A stretch of DNA of 64,000 bases from Opisthocomus hoazin (Eukaryota > Chordata > Aves > Opisthocomiformes > Opisthocomidae). Made by a program: the position numbers and the translations under genes. Shown piece by piece: positions 1-9,517 of this stretch (positions are counted from its first letter, which is position 1; each line of letters opens with the position of its first letter). A model generated the notes under the pieces. It saw only the letters and a program-made list of their open reading frames with translations, did no database searches and was not told where the DNA came from. The stretch is from positions 73,837,403 through 73,901,402 of the forward strand of contig NC_134419.1 in assembly GCF_030867145.1 (NCBI RefSeq), read 5' to 3'.

Positions 1-81
1 CACCACTGACAAAACTATTCAGAAGTGGATCAACAGACAAACACATCTTTGACAGAAGTTTGCTGTCATGATAGTTACGAT

Positions 82-536
82 AGAATCATAGCATCTTTAA
101 GGTTGGAAAATTCCTCTAAGATCATCAAGTCCAACCATCATTACCACGCCTGCTGAACCATGTCCTGAAGTGCCACATCTACACGCTTTTTGAACACCTC
201 CAGGGATGGCGACTCCATCACTTCCCTGGGCAGCCTGTTCCAATGTCTGACCACTCTTTCTGTAAAGAAATGTTTCCTAATATCTAATCTATATCTCCCC
301 TGACAGAACTTGAGGCCATTGCCTCTCATCCTATCCCTAGTTGCTTGGGAGAAGAGACTAACACCTGCCTCACTACAACCTCCTTTCAGATAGTTGTAGA
401 GAGCAATAATGTCCCCTCTCAGCCTCCTCTTCTCCAGGCTAAACAGCCCCAGTTCCCTCAGCCACTCCTCACAGGACTTCTTCTCCAGACCCTTCACCAG
501 CCTGGTTGCTCTTCTCTGGACACGTTCCCGAGATTT
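82..536 (-). mobile_element. CR1 LINE, 5'-truncated
   Basis: The 3' tail on the minus strand carries the CR1 octamer remnant (TAGAATCATA on the plus strand at about 90). Upstream in element sense is an open frame with the CR1 ORF2 C-terminal signature ([17 protein letters not shown], then HWNRLPREV). It is 5'-truncated, as is typical for CR1, and lies in the SFXN4 intronic part of the window. Confidence 0.92.
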
Positions 537-954
537 AGAAGCTAGACTTTATGGCCGACAAAGTGTTTCATGTCACACTTCTCATAATTATTGTTAAAAC
601 GCTAATAACCATTCTCCTGCATAAAAAGGCCCTACAAATCAGGTGTGCCCCCTCCTCTTGGGGGGATGCCTTCCAGCACCGCCCCTTGGAGGAGAACCGG
701 CGAGCTTCATGGCCCCTGGCTTAAGCTACTCCCCGAGGACGGGTGAGGGTGCTGACATTTCGGGTTGCCGGGAGTTGCCCAGCAAGCCTGTGCTCCCCGA
801 CAGCCCCGCGCCTCATTCCCCAGCCGCGGATGGTTGCTGGGGACGGTGTGCTCAGCTGCTCGCTCCATCTCCCCCCTCTCTGGGGCCCTCCCAATCCTTA
901 ATTCAGCTAATTAAACCACTGGCACCGCAGCCAAACGGAAGCCCTTGGGGTTAT
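537..954. other. SFXN4 intron sequence, no recognised element
   Basis: GC-rich unique sequence between two CR1 copies. I looked for SFXN4 exon 3 on the minus strand here and saw nothing convincing. Confidence 0.5.
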
Positions 955-1211
955 ATAGAATCATAGAATGGTTTGGGTTGGAAGGGACCTTAAAGATCAT
1001 CTGGTTCCAACCCCCCTGCCATGAGCAGGGACCCCTTCCACCAGCCCAGGGTGCTCAGAGCTCCATCCATCCTGGCCTTGAACACTGCCAGGGAGGGGGC
1101 AGCCACAGCTTCTCTGGGCAACCTGTGCCAGTGTTTCACCACCCTCACGGTGAAGAATCTCTTCCTAATATCTAATCTAAATCTGCCCTCCTTTAATTTA
1201 GAGCCGTTCCC
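955..1211 (-). mobile_element. CR1 LINE, short 3' fragment
   Basis: Begins on the plus strand with TAGAATCATAGAATGGTTTG, the CR1 3' end in reverse. It continues through the conserved CCATGAGCAGGG block and the C-terminal ORF2 fragment (RLDIRKRFFTVRVVKHW). The subfamily resembles the copies near 61.5 and 63.6 kb. Confidence 0.92.
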
Positions 1212-1409
1212 ATACAGAAAATGCACACGACACATAGGAATGCACACGCGTATCATTCTATTTCTTACGCCTCCGTATGTATTTTGCGCTTCCTCAGCAG
1301 CCCTGTAACGTTATTATTTTCCACCTGGGCAGAGCCGAAGCTCCGGAGGCCGAGTGCCGATCCCGCCGGGGCCGGCAGGGCCTTCGCGGGGCCGGGCCGC
1401 GGTACTCAC

Positions 1410-1475
1410 GGAGGATCTCAGCAGCAGCAGCGGGTCCAACACGTCCGCCCACAGAAGAAACCTCTGCAAAAAAGA
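1410..1475 (-). CDS. SFXN4: SFXN4 coding exon 2
   Basis: Twenty-two codons, phase 0 at both ends. The acceptor is CAG at 1478-1476 and the donor is GTGAGTACC at 1409-1401. The peptide begins SFLQRFLLW and contains LDP, the sideroflexin signature for this segment. A second AG 12 nt further in would remove SFLQ while keeping the frame (see findings). Confidence 0.83.
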
Positions 1476-1594
1476 CTGACGGAGACGCGGTTCAGGGAGA
1501 CGAGGCGTTATGTCGGCACCAGCCCGCCCGAGCCCGCCCGCGCCCGGCCCCTCACCTGCCCCTCCGCCCTCCAGAACCGCAGGTTGGCGTCCAT
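1410..1594 (-). CDS. SFXN4: SFXN4 sideroflexin-4, 5' part (coding exons 1-2; gene continues off the left edge)
   Basis: Sideroflexin-4 is a multi-pass inner mitochondrial membrane protein of the sideroflexin family. In human it is needed for Fe-S cluster and respiratory complex I biogenesis, and is unusual among sideroflexins in not being an established serine carrier. Only the first 35 residues are visible. Exon 1 (1594 to 1556) reads MDANLRFWRAEGQ, and exon 2 (1475 to 1410) reads SFLQRFLLWADVLDP followed by LLLLRSS. This parallels the human N-terminal pattern NVRFW..ERQ, SFIRRFLQW, LLDP. Both exons end in phase 0 with GTGAG donors and are separated by an 80-nt intron. The ATG at 1594 is the only in-frame ATG upstream of the NLRFW motif; its Kozak context is modest (C at -3, G at +4). 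PRDX3 lies upstream on the same strand, matching human synteny. Exon 3 was not found in 1-1400. Orthology is inferred from 35 residues plus synteny. Confidence 0.85.
1556..1594 (-). CDS. SFXN4: SFXN4 coding exon 1
   Basis: Thirteen codons from ATG (1594-1592) to CAG, then the donor GTGAGG at 1555 downward. The NLRFW core matches the conserved NVRFW of vertebrate SFXN4. It lies inside a CpG island, as expected for a first exon. Confidence 0.83.
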
Positions 1595-2067
1595 GGGGTC
1601 AGCGCCACCGGAAACGCGCCGTGGGGGAACGGTGCGGCTGCTGCACGCTCCGCCCGGGCGCCGCGCCGCCGCGCCGGGGTTCCGCCCCGAGCCCGCCCCC
1701 GGGAGCTCTGTGAGGAAAGGGCCGCTCGCCTTTCCCCCTGCCAGCAGCTTCCCCGGCGCCACCCGGGCGGGCAGAGCCGAGGAGCGGGGCTGCAGAGAAG
1801 CCCCCCCGGCGCCCTCCGCGTTGACTTAAACTGAGTTGAGGGAAGGACGCAGCCAGGGAGAAGCTCCGTGGGTCGGTGCCCGGCGGTTCCGCAGGCCCGA
1901 AAGCTGCCACCGACACCGCGGCTGCGTTACCGGGCATCGCCGAGCAGCGTGGGGGCTCAGCTCCGCGTGTTGTGGGCCCAGGAGATCGGGTTCATTGGAG
2001 AAATCTCGTGGGTGCAGGTGGATTAAACACAAAACAGAACTGAAACACTGGTACGGAAGAGAGATTT

Positions 2068-2830
2068 CACAGAATCACAGGACAGTAGGGTTTGGAAGGG
2101 ACCTCTGTGGGTCACCCAGTCCAACCCCCCTGCCGAAGCAGGGTCACCTACAGTAGGCTGCACAGGACCGCATCCAGGCGGGTCTGGAATATCTCCAGAA
2201 AAGCAGACTCCACAACCTCCCTGGGCAGCCTGGGCCAGGGCTCCGTTACCCTCAGAGGGAAGAAGTTCTTCCTCCTGTTCAGACGGAACTTCCTCTGCTT
2301 CAGTTTGTGCCCATTGCCCCTTGTCCTGTCACTGGACACCACTGGAAAGAGTCTGGCCCCGTCCTCCTGACACCCACCCTGCAGATATTTACAGGCATTT
2401 CTAAGGTCCCCTCTCAGCCTTCTCTTCTCCAGGCCAAACAAGCCCAGCTCCCTCAGCCTCTCCTCGTAGGAGAGATGCTCCAGTCCCCTCATCATCCTCA
2501 TAGCCCTCTGCTGGACTCTCTCCAGCAGCTCCTCATCTTTCTTGAACTGGGGAGCCCAGCACTGGACACAGTACTCCAGATGGGGCCTCACCAGAGCAGA
2601 GTAGAGGGGAAGGAGAACCTCCCTCCACCTGCTGGCCACACTCCTCCTAATGCACCCCAGGATGCCATTGGCCTTCTTGGCAGCCAGGGCACACTGCTGG
2701 CTCATGGTCAACCTGTCATGCACCAGCACTCCCAGGTCCCTCTCCACAGAGCTGCTCTCCAGCAGGTCCACCCAAAGCCTGTACTGGTGCATGGGGTTGT
2801 TCCTCCCATTTGCAAGTACTGAATGCAGAG
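2068..2830 (-). mobile_element. CR1 LINE, about 760 bp, 5'-truncated
   Basis: Reverse-oriented CR1 beginning with CACAGAATCACAGGACAG on the plus strand. An uninterrupted frame covers the C-terminal part of ORF2 (motifs [40 protein letters not shown]). The upstream boundary is blurred around 2815-2835. It fills most of the gap between the PRDX3 polyadenylation region and the SFXN4 promoter. Confidence 0.93.
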
Positions 2831-3219
2831 CGTCACCAGGCATCGCGCCTCGGGCTCGTTGTTTCATCCTTTCACTTGGATTGCAGCATCGGTAGCCGTT
2901 ACGCAGCTGACCTGGCACGCCACAGCCGCTTCGCCACGGTGCTCCCCTCACGCTTCGCCTTCTGCCCCTTCTCCGTCTCCAGAGGGCAGAAGGTGGGACG
3001 TGCAAACCCCCTCAGGGCCGTGTGGACGCAGCCAGCCCTCAGCGGCACAGCCCTGCGTGCCACGGGGCAGGCACAACCGCAGCGCCCGCCCTTCACCGCT
3101 GGCCATGGACCCAGATGGAGAAGGGCGCATCTAAGGCCACGCGACTCGCCCAGCTTCTTCAAATGAGAGAAACGGGAATCTCCAGGGGAAAAGTGAAGGA
3201 AAAGCAAACCAACACGCCT
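2831..3219. other. Spacer between PRDX3 3' end and the CR1 copy
   Basis: GC-rich, CpG-containing unique sequence downstream of PRDX3. Open frames occur on both strands but none resembles a known protein. Nothing else recognised. Confidence 0.4.
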
Positions 3220-3239
3220 CCTGCCAGTCAAGGTTAAGA

Positions 3240-3245
3240 TTTATT
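3240..3245 (-). terminator. PRDX3: Distal poly(A) signal of PRDX3
   Basis: TTTATT on the plus strand, i.e. AATAAA in gene sense, about 770 nt after the stop codon. It is the last canonical hexamer before GC-rich intergenic sequence, so the likely main cleavage site is near 3220-3230. Confidence 0.6.
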
Positions 3246-3924
3246 ATTATAGCTAGAGACAGCTACATTGTTTTCAAGCAGCACGGCCTTTCACCTTGAA
3301 GTTTTTCCTGGAGACACAGTTGACTGTGCAAATAAGCAATGCTTTAGATGATGGGGAGCTGTCATTAAGCTCCAGTAAGTACACTATTGGCATTGAAGTT
3401 TTTACCATCTCCCCAGCAGAATGCAAGATTTTCATGCTTGTTAACACTCCTGTGTAGCTTCACTGCATCTTTCACTAATGCAGGACTAAAATGGCCCATA
3501 TTTACATTCAAGTTATAGTGCATTTACAGACAAAACCAGGGATTTTTTGTTATTGTTACACTCATCTCTTCCTCAACAAAATTCAGTGAAAACAAACCAC
3601 GTACCAAAATTCTGTTTTCTGTATTGTCCGCGTTGTTTCAAACACTTGTTACAGAATTTTCCAGTTTTTCACGTGAGAAAATAAAACACAGGAGCCTTTC
3701 TGGTCCAAAATTAGTTAAGGAAAGAGGAGAAAACCCAGTGGAATACAACTGTATTTTGAGTACTTCCCAGATTGAGGAAGACTAGTGGTCACAAATTCAT
3801 GAAACAAGTTGCAGGGCGGGGGGGGGGGGGGTGCCTTATTTTTTACCCTTCTTTTTAAAACACAGCCAGGGAGTCAGTAAATATTTCAACATCTTATTTT
3901 TTTTAAGCATCAGAAAATGACAAC

Positions 3925-3930
3925 TTTATT
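3925..3930 (-). terminator. PRDX3: Possible proximal poly(A) signal of PRDX3
   Basis: AATAAA in gene sense about 85 nt after the stop codon, embedded in an A-rich run. It could give a short 3' UTR isoform, or it could be a chance by-product of the A tract. Confidence 0.3.
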
Positions 3931-4012
3931 TTTTTTTTTTTATAATCATGGCTGCTTTCTTCATGTCTTCAGCGCATTGTAATTAAGAGTTTCATCCACA
4001 TATTTTGAGTGT

Positions 4013-4066
4013 TTATGTGTGCACTTTCTCAAAATATTCTTTAGAAGCTTCTGGGCTTGGCTTGAT
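4013..4066 (-). CDS. PRDX3: PRDX3 coding exon 7 and stop
   Basis: Eighteen codons reading [17 protein letters not shown] and stop TAA (4015-4013). Acceptor CAG at 4069-4067, preceded by a pyrimidine-rich tract. It holds the C-terminal YF motif. The KVHT ending replaces the human KVNQ. Confidence 0.96.
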   Translation of the reverse strand: MKPSPEASKEYFEKVHT

Positions 4067-7000
4067 CTGTCAAGAAGAGAAAGTGTAGTTATTATATGCT
4101 ATAACCAAGATTAAGAAAATACAGATTTGACATTTTTATTCAAGAAAATCCATGCATACTTTATAAAAACAATAGGTTATTCCTGTTTCTGCACTCGGTT
4201 GAAAGATGAAAGCCTCAATGACGTACAAGCTCCTACTTGCAAATGTAACACATTTTTCCTGGTAAATATCAAGCAGGGCATTAAATAAGTAAAAAAAACG
4301 AAGACAACTAGTGGACAGTGCAAACCAAATTTAGCATTTTAAATATAATTTGTGTCTTCTAAAAGAAAATCAGTGACTTTCTTCACAGAACTCACACATT
4401 CAGCATCCCACAAACAGACTAAAGTGGTCCAAGCGATAGAAGCCTCGGATTTATACAACAGTCACAGATTCAGTCAAGCACCTCATGTCAAAGTGGTTCT
4501 CAGCCCTTCAGACATGCAAAAGCATGCCAGTGGCTATTTTTAGAACAGTGATATTTAGCAGACGCTTACTGTAGGGGAGTCTGGAGTCCAGTTTGCCGGG
4601 CAAACCTCCCCATGTGTTTCCACGTACTGGAATGCTTTCACCAGGCGGAGGGTCTCTTCCACGCTACGACCGACGGGGAGATCGTTGACACTCAGATGCT
4701 TGATGATCCCGTTTGGATCAATGATGAAGAGGCCTCTGTAATTAAGCAAGAATTTAAGGAATGCAAATCATGCTCTGAGACCAAGCAGAAGAAACTGGAT
4801 TAACTATTTGAGCAAGGCAGTTATTCTTAGATGTACGCATCAGAGTTAGGAGACAGCATTTGGTATATTATTTGTTAGTGAAGCGATCAAAAGGCAAGAA
4901 CCAGTCAACTGGTATGGTATTGTGAAATGACAAAGTATGCTTCAAGTCTATTAAATCGAGACAGATGCGTAACAAAGGCAGAACTTCTAATTCCACCTAT
5001 ATTTCAAAGTTGATAGCTGGCATCCCTCACATGTCTTATTGATATGAAAATCTGGAGCTATCGAGTGAAGAGTTGCTTACACATTAAGCTACTAAATTAA
5101 ATCCTGTTGCACATGAACATTTGAGAAAACCAAAGTCCCAGTCCTACCATATTAATTAACTTAATTTGTCAACAAACATCACAAGTTCCTGATCCAAACA
5201 GACCAGGAACCGAAGGCCTCCAGAAGACTCCAACCCAATGCAGTGGATCTCAAGGACCACTTTTTGCTTTTAGTAAGTATTGCCATGGTGGAGAAGGAAA
5301 TGTCATTTTTTTTTATTCTAGATAATTATGGGATTGACTCTAGTGGCCTCTAGGACTTCTGCTTCAGAAACTTCTCACACAGAAGTTAAGGCAGTCTCTT
5401 CGACCTTCAGAAGAAAGAAAACACAAAACAAAAGCGACAAACCTAAAGTGTGAAAAAATGTCAAAAATTGTGAAGTGTTCTTCTATCCTACTCTTGTTTT
5501 CCTTCGTGACATGGAGTTCTCCCACTGACTCACTCAGAACAGAACAGCTGGCTTTTCCCTGCATGCGTTCTCAACTTAATGGCCATAATGGCCACGTGCC
5601 CTTTGCTAGGGTGGGATCCAGCGGAAGTTCTGCAGAGAAAGCAGCATCTTACATCTCTGTGTGATCCTTGTGCAGCTTCCCCTGCAGGAGGGGACAGTAT
5701 GGCTCACGCTGGTTTAGACTGGGCTGTGTCATAACCGAACTGTCGGCCATCACGCGTTACCTTAGTGCGATCCCAGGTCCTTCTAGCAGCACACCATAAT
5801 CACGGGAGATTTGTTTTGTGAGGTCCGACAGAACTGGAATATTCATTTTGCCCAAACCACCGCTCTAGAGAAAAGAGTAAGATTCTGGTTTGTTACAAAA
5901 TGCTTCTTAAGATTCTCCTTCTTGAGTCGCTGGATTCACTGCTCTCGAAGGTATACTCACAACAAAACACATTCGCGCCGTTTGGTCCATGACAGGAACC
6001 ACAGGGAGGGGCAGGGAGATGTTTTTTGTTTGGTTTGTTTTGGTTGTTTGGTTTTTTTTTAGGTGGTCAGGAACATTTTGATTCTTTGGAACATGAAAAC
6101 TTCTTTTGCACTGAGCACTTCAGAATTGCTTATTTTTGTGGTAAAAGGCTATCTATGACAACGGTCAGAAACTTTCAGAATGATTTCCCCTGTAACCTGT
6201 GCAGGAGCTTTGAATACAAAAATTTTTACTGCATATTGAAGTGTTCAAAATTAAACAAGAAGAGCATATTTAAGTGTTTAAGGCCAGGCTGGATGGAGCT
6301 GTGAGCAACCTGGTCTGGTGGAAGATCTCCCTGCTCATGGCAGGGGGGTTGGAACCAGATGATCTTTAAGGTCCCTTCCAACCCAAACCATTCTATGTCT
6401 CTAACTCGGTGGAGAGGGAAGGGAAAGCAAACCTGCGTACTACGAACAGACAAAACACAAGGCTTCTAACAGCCACACTAGGTATGTCAAGACATCTGCT
6501 GCTTTCTCTATTTAGTGCATGTATTATTTTTTTCCTCCCCCAAATCAATTTAAGTACTATTTGAAGAGTCAACCAAGATTTCTGTCAGTTTTGCAACATG
6601 CTGGAACTGCAAGGACGATAAGCACTGTATCCTTGACACAAGCCCGGAGTTCGTTAGCTTTTCTGTTCCTGGAATCATCAGTGAATCATTGTGTAACTTC
6701 AGCCACTCAGACCCTGATCCTGCCAACGCTTGTCTGCAACGGAGTTCTCGTCCGCAGAGCTCTGAACGCCGAGGTCGGAGGAACCAAGGCCTCGGCTGCT
6801 CCGGGCACGAGGTTCCCGCCTGCACCACCACAGAATTCTTTCCGCCCTCCGCAGGGCGTTTTACAGCGAGCGGTGCCCAGCTGGCGCTCGCTGACCAGCT
6901 TTCGCACGAAGTGGTGAAGTCAGCCCACCATCACATTTTAGAACGAAGCATGCAGAAAACCAAATACTCTCGACAGGCTCAGACAAGCCGTATTAAGCCC

Positions 7001-9513
7001 AGCAAACTCTCCTCCCTCCCCTGTACGTTACAAAGGCAGAGCTACGCCCCGGGCAAGCGCCCCAGCCTGCGCATGCTCCTGTGGGCTGCTGTCCACACGG
7101 GTAATGACCGACTGACGGCACAGGCGCTTCTGCACCCTCCTGTGAGCCTTCTGACACTCCACAACTAACCAAACCAGCAAGGTGGTCCACAGGAGCAACA
7201 GCACACATGCTTATACAGACGGGAAAGAGGCCTCTCCCCAGTAAAGCCCATCTGCTCTATCACTTTCTTCCCCTGAAGAAAGCTGCGGGCCTCCGTTTGT
7301 AGTGCAGAAGTGGAACCATTTCAGTGGAACCATTATAAGTGCTCCAATAAACTGGTTGTTCTTCTGCTTCCATTCTGAAGCCACCACTGTTAGGTACTGG
7401 TTAACAATGAGGACTCAAAAGCCACCGTTATTTTCTGTGAGGGTGCACACAGGCCACCGGCTGTAACACGCGACTCAGGACAGAGACGTGTACGCCGAGT
7501 ACTTCTCTTTTGAGATAAACGTGTAAGGATAGGATATAACCTACAGGACTAGCAAGAGAGCAAATCAAAAATGACAAAAAAAATTATTAAAGATCAAGAA
7601 AACAAAGGCAGAGGTCAGAATTATGTCACCAGATGTAGAAGGTAATCCCCTAATGTATCACTACAGGGATCTGCCGATTGCAACGGGTGCTTGCGCAATT
7701 CTTTATTCATCTCTTCTCCTCAGGAGCGCCTGTGAAAAGAAAGCAAACCAGCAAAGAAAACCCCGGAGAGCCGCCCAATCCATACCTTTCGTGGCGTGTT
7801 TATCCAGGCCAGATGGCAAAAATGAGAATCCACAGAAACCGCCACCACTTCACAGTTCACATCCCGAAATTCATTTGCTTTGTTGCTGAAGGCCACAATT
7901 TCTGTGGGGCAGACGAAGGTGCTGGGCGGGAAGAGAGAGCAGGCTGTAACGATTCTGCAAACCTTCTGTTTTTTAGAAAAGACCCTCATGTCTGTTTCCA
8001 GGCTCTAATGCAGCAGGCCGTTTTCTTTAGCCAGATAATTTTAACCACGTTTTGTGCTGAGGACTGGTTTCAGTCAGTCCCAAAGCAATGGCCATGCCCA
8101 CCTCGCTGGCACACTGGTTTTCAGCTCCCAGTTCTAAACAGATTTTTACCGGGGGTAGAGAAACTGTCTCTGCTAGGGACTCTCTAGACAGAAAGCTTTT
8201 GGAAGCCCCAGCAACAAGGTCTGTGGGTTACATTCTGCCCCACAGCACCAAACTTCAGCAGAACAGCCCAGGATGCCCCTGACAACTCAAGTCTTCTGGA
8301 CGGGCTCAGCCCCACCTGGTCACCTTTCGCTTTGGAGCCATCTTGCTGCAGTTCTGCTGGCCCTGCTGCTTAAAAGGGGACAGTCCCCAGCGCGATCCCG
8401 GACCGCACGGCAACGCCCTCACCCCCGGGAGCCGACCACAAGAAGAGAAGGCTGAGAGGGGACCTAATAAATACTTATAAATATCTGAAGGGTGGGTGTC
8501 AGGAGGACGGGGCCAAACTCTTTTCAGTGGTGCCCAGCGACAGGACAAGGGGCAGCGGGCACAAACTGAAGCAGAGGAAGTTCCGTCTGAACATGAGGAA
8601 GAACTTCTTCCCTCTGAGGGTGACGGAGCCCTGGCACAGGCTGCCCAGGGAGGTTGTGGAGTCTCCTTCTCTGGAGATATTCAAGACCCGCCTGGACAAG
8701 ATCCTGTGCAGCCTGCTCTGGGTGACCCTGCTTCGGCAGGGGGGTTGGACTGGGTGACCCACAGAGGTCCCTTCCAACCCGACCATCCTGTGATTCTGTG
8801 AACCACACTTGGAAACACATGTCCACCTCCTGCAGCGGTCCCAGCAGCCAGGAGATGCTCTCCAGCCACCAGATCCGTTGCTGTAGCACACGACGGCCTT
8901 CAGCCCCCAAGCCTCACCCCTCACGCTCCACAAACCCCCATCTCCGCCTTGCGAGCCCGGCCCGGGTGAGATACAGCCAGCGACGGGTGACCCTCCGCAA
9001 GGCGGCCCGCCCGCGGGGAGAGGGCCCCGCACTCACAAGTCCAGGGGGTAGAAGAAGAGGACCAGGTACTTCCCCTTGAAGTCATCCAGGCTCAGCTCCT
9101 TGAACTCTCCGTTCACCACGGCCGTGCCTCTGAAGGACGGGGCGTGCTGCGTGACCGCCGGGGCACACCGCGCCGCGGCTGCGGGGAGAGCAGAGCTGAG
9201 GGCCGCGCCGCCAGCCCCGGGGCCGAGCCGAGGGCGGCCGCGGGAGGCGTTCCCGTTCCCGCTCCCGCCGCCCGGCCGGGGGCGAGCCCCGGGGCCCGCG
9301 CGTCCCCGCACTCACCGAGGCTGAGCGGGCGGCGGGCGCAGGGCAGGGGCCGCGCCGTCAGACCCCTCCCGGCGGCGGCGGCAGCGGGCACCTGCGGGGG
9401 GACGGGAGGGTCAGAGCCGGCGGGCCGGGCCGGGCCGGGCGGGGAAGAAGAGGGTCGGGTCCGGGAGGGCCACTCACCACGGTCCGCAGGAGTCTTCCCA
9501 GCGCGGCGGCCAT
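4013..9513 (-). CDS. PRDX3: PRDX3 peroxiredoxin-3 (mitochondrial thioredoxin-dependent peroxide reductase), 7 coding exons
   Basis: A typical 2-Cys peroxiredoxin of the mitochondrial matrix. It reduces H2O2 and organic peroxides and is recycled by thioredoxin-2 and thioredoxin reductase-2. The exons are 9478-9513, 9316-9391, 9037-9178, 7786-7921, 5761-5864, 4570-4735 and 4013-4066. They join in phase to 714 nt, or 237 residues (human 256; the difference lies in the N-terminal presequence). Residues 1 to about 43 are an Arg/Ala-rich mitochondrial targeting peptide. The peroxidatic Cys is C89 in FVCPTE and the resolving Cys is C210 in EVCPAN. The GGLG motif is at 132-135 and the C-terminal YF motif at 231-232; together they mark a eukaryotic peroxiredoxin sensitive to over-oxidation. 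All introns are GT-AG. The start ATG has a strong context (A at -3, G at +4). SFXN4 lies downstream and GRK5 divergently upstream, as in human. Confidence 0.97.
4067..5760 (-). other. PRDX3: PRDX3 introns 6 and 5 (exon 6 lies between them)
   Basis: Intron 6 is 4067-4569 and intron 5 is 4736-5760. Both are AT-rich unique sequence with GT-AG borders. I recognised no repeat or RNA gene in them. Confidence 0.6.
4570..4735 (-). CDS. PRDX3: PRDX3 coding exon 6 (resolving cysteine)
   Basis: 166 nt encoding residues 165-220: [20 protein letters not shown], then [20 protein letters not shown] and [14 protein letters not shown] with resolving C210. Acceptor CAG at 4738-4736; donor GTAAGC at 4569 downward; ends in phase 0. 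Confidence 0.98.
5761..5864 (-). CDS. PRDX3: PRDX3 coding exon 5 (GGLG motif)
   Basis: 104 nt reading [20 protein letters not shown], then [15 protein letters not shown] with the last Arg codon split. The acceptor is CTCTAG at 5870-5865 and the donor GTAACG at 5760 downward. It carries the GGLG motif tied to hyperoxidation sensitivity. Confidence 0.97.
5865..7785 (-). other. PRDX3: PRDX3 intron 4
   Basis: 1.9 kb intron with a short CR1 tail at 6273-6398 and a T-rich GGTTTG simple repeat near 6020-6060. The block at 6700-7150 is relatively rich in CpG, but no exon was recognised. Confidence 0.6.
6273..6398 (+). mobile_element. CR1 LINE, 3' terminal fragment
   Basis: Plus-oriented 3' end: GGCCAGGCTGGATGGAGCT, then CTCATGGCAGGGGGGTTGGA, ending in CCATTCTATG. 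Only the last ~125 bp are present, inside PRDX3 intron 4 and antisense to PRDX3. Confidence 0.9.
7786..7921 (-). CDS. PRDX3: PRDX3 coding exon 4 (peroxidatic cysteine)
   Basis: 136 nt completing Phe85 and encoding residues to 130. It contains [10 protein letters not shown] with peroxidatic C89, then [20 protein letters not shown] and [11 protein letters not shown]. Acceptor CAG at 7924-7922; donor GTATGG at 7785 downward. Confidence 0.98.
7922..9036 (-). other. PRDX3: PRDX3 intron 3
   Basis: 1.1 kb intron, one third of it occupied by a CR1 copy (8441-8801) in antisense. The remainder is unique sequence, turning GC-rich towards exon 3. Confidence 0.6.
8441..8801 (+). mobile_element. CR1 LINE, 3' fragment about 360 bp
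   Basis: Plus-oriented CR1, from GAGAAGGCTGAGAGGGGACC through the [20 protein letters not shown] coding segment to the tail CCTGTGATTCTGTGA. It lies in PRDX3 intron 3, antisense to the gene. Confidence 0.93.
9037..9178 (-). CDS. PRDX3: PRDX3 coding exon 3
   Basis: 142 nt encoding residues 38-85, including [29 protein letters not shown] and [10 protein letters not shown]. Acceptor AG at 9180-9179; donor GTGAGT at 9036 downward splits the Phe85 codon. It starts the thioredoxin fold of the mature enzyme. Confidence 0.97.
9316..9391 (-). CDS. PRDX3: PRDX3 coding exon 2 (presequence)
   Basis: 76 nt between acceptor CAG at 9394-9392 and donor GTGAGTG at 9315 downward; phase 0 in, phase 1 out. It encodes residues 13-37, rich in Ala and Arg with no acidic residues, as in a cleavable targeting peptide. 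It is the least conserved exon, so its borders rest on splice signals and phase. Confidence 0.88.
9478..9513 (-). CDS. PRDX3: PRDX3 coding exon 1
   Basis: Twelve codons, [12 protein letters not shown], then donor GTGAGTG at 9477 downward; phase 0. It is the start of the mitochondrial presequence and matches the human MAAAVGRLLR opening. Confidence 0.94.
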
Positions 9514-9517
9514 CTTG
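9509..9517 (-). promoter_or_regulatory. PRDX3: YY1-type motif overlapping the PRDX3 start codon
   Basis: CAAGATGGC in gene sense (GCCATCTTG on the plus strand) is the YY1 consensus core and includes the start ATG. YY1 sites just downstream of the transcription start are common in nuclear genes for mitochondrial proteins. Confidence 0.5.

Larger units (their letters stand above)
1320..1960 (-). promoter_or_regulatory. SFXN4: CpG island and promoter region of SFXN4
   Basis: A dense CpG, GC-rich block spanning SFXN4 exons 1-2 and the sequence just upstream of the start. No TATA box is evident. This is the usual architecture of a housekeeping promoter. The transcription start cannot be fixed from sequence; it should lie between about 1600 and 1900. 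Confidence 0.65.
3220..4012 (-). other. PRDX3: PRDX3 3' untranslated region
   Basis: About 790 nt from the stop codon to the distal poly(A) signal. It holds a 14-base C run in mRNA sense (3818-3831), an A-rich stretch with a proximal AATAAA, and AT-rich sequence. The end is inferred from the distal signal. Confidence 0.7.

Noticed and set aside
643-966. Possible SFXN4 exon 3 in the GC-rich stretch between CR1 copies
   Set aside because: The minus strand shows nothing like the expected SFXN4 continuation; exon 3 is probably beyond the left edge.
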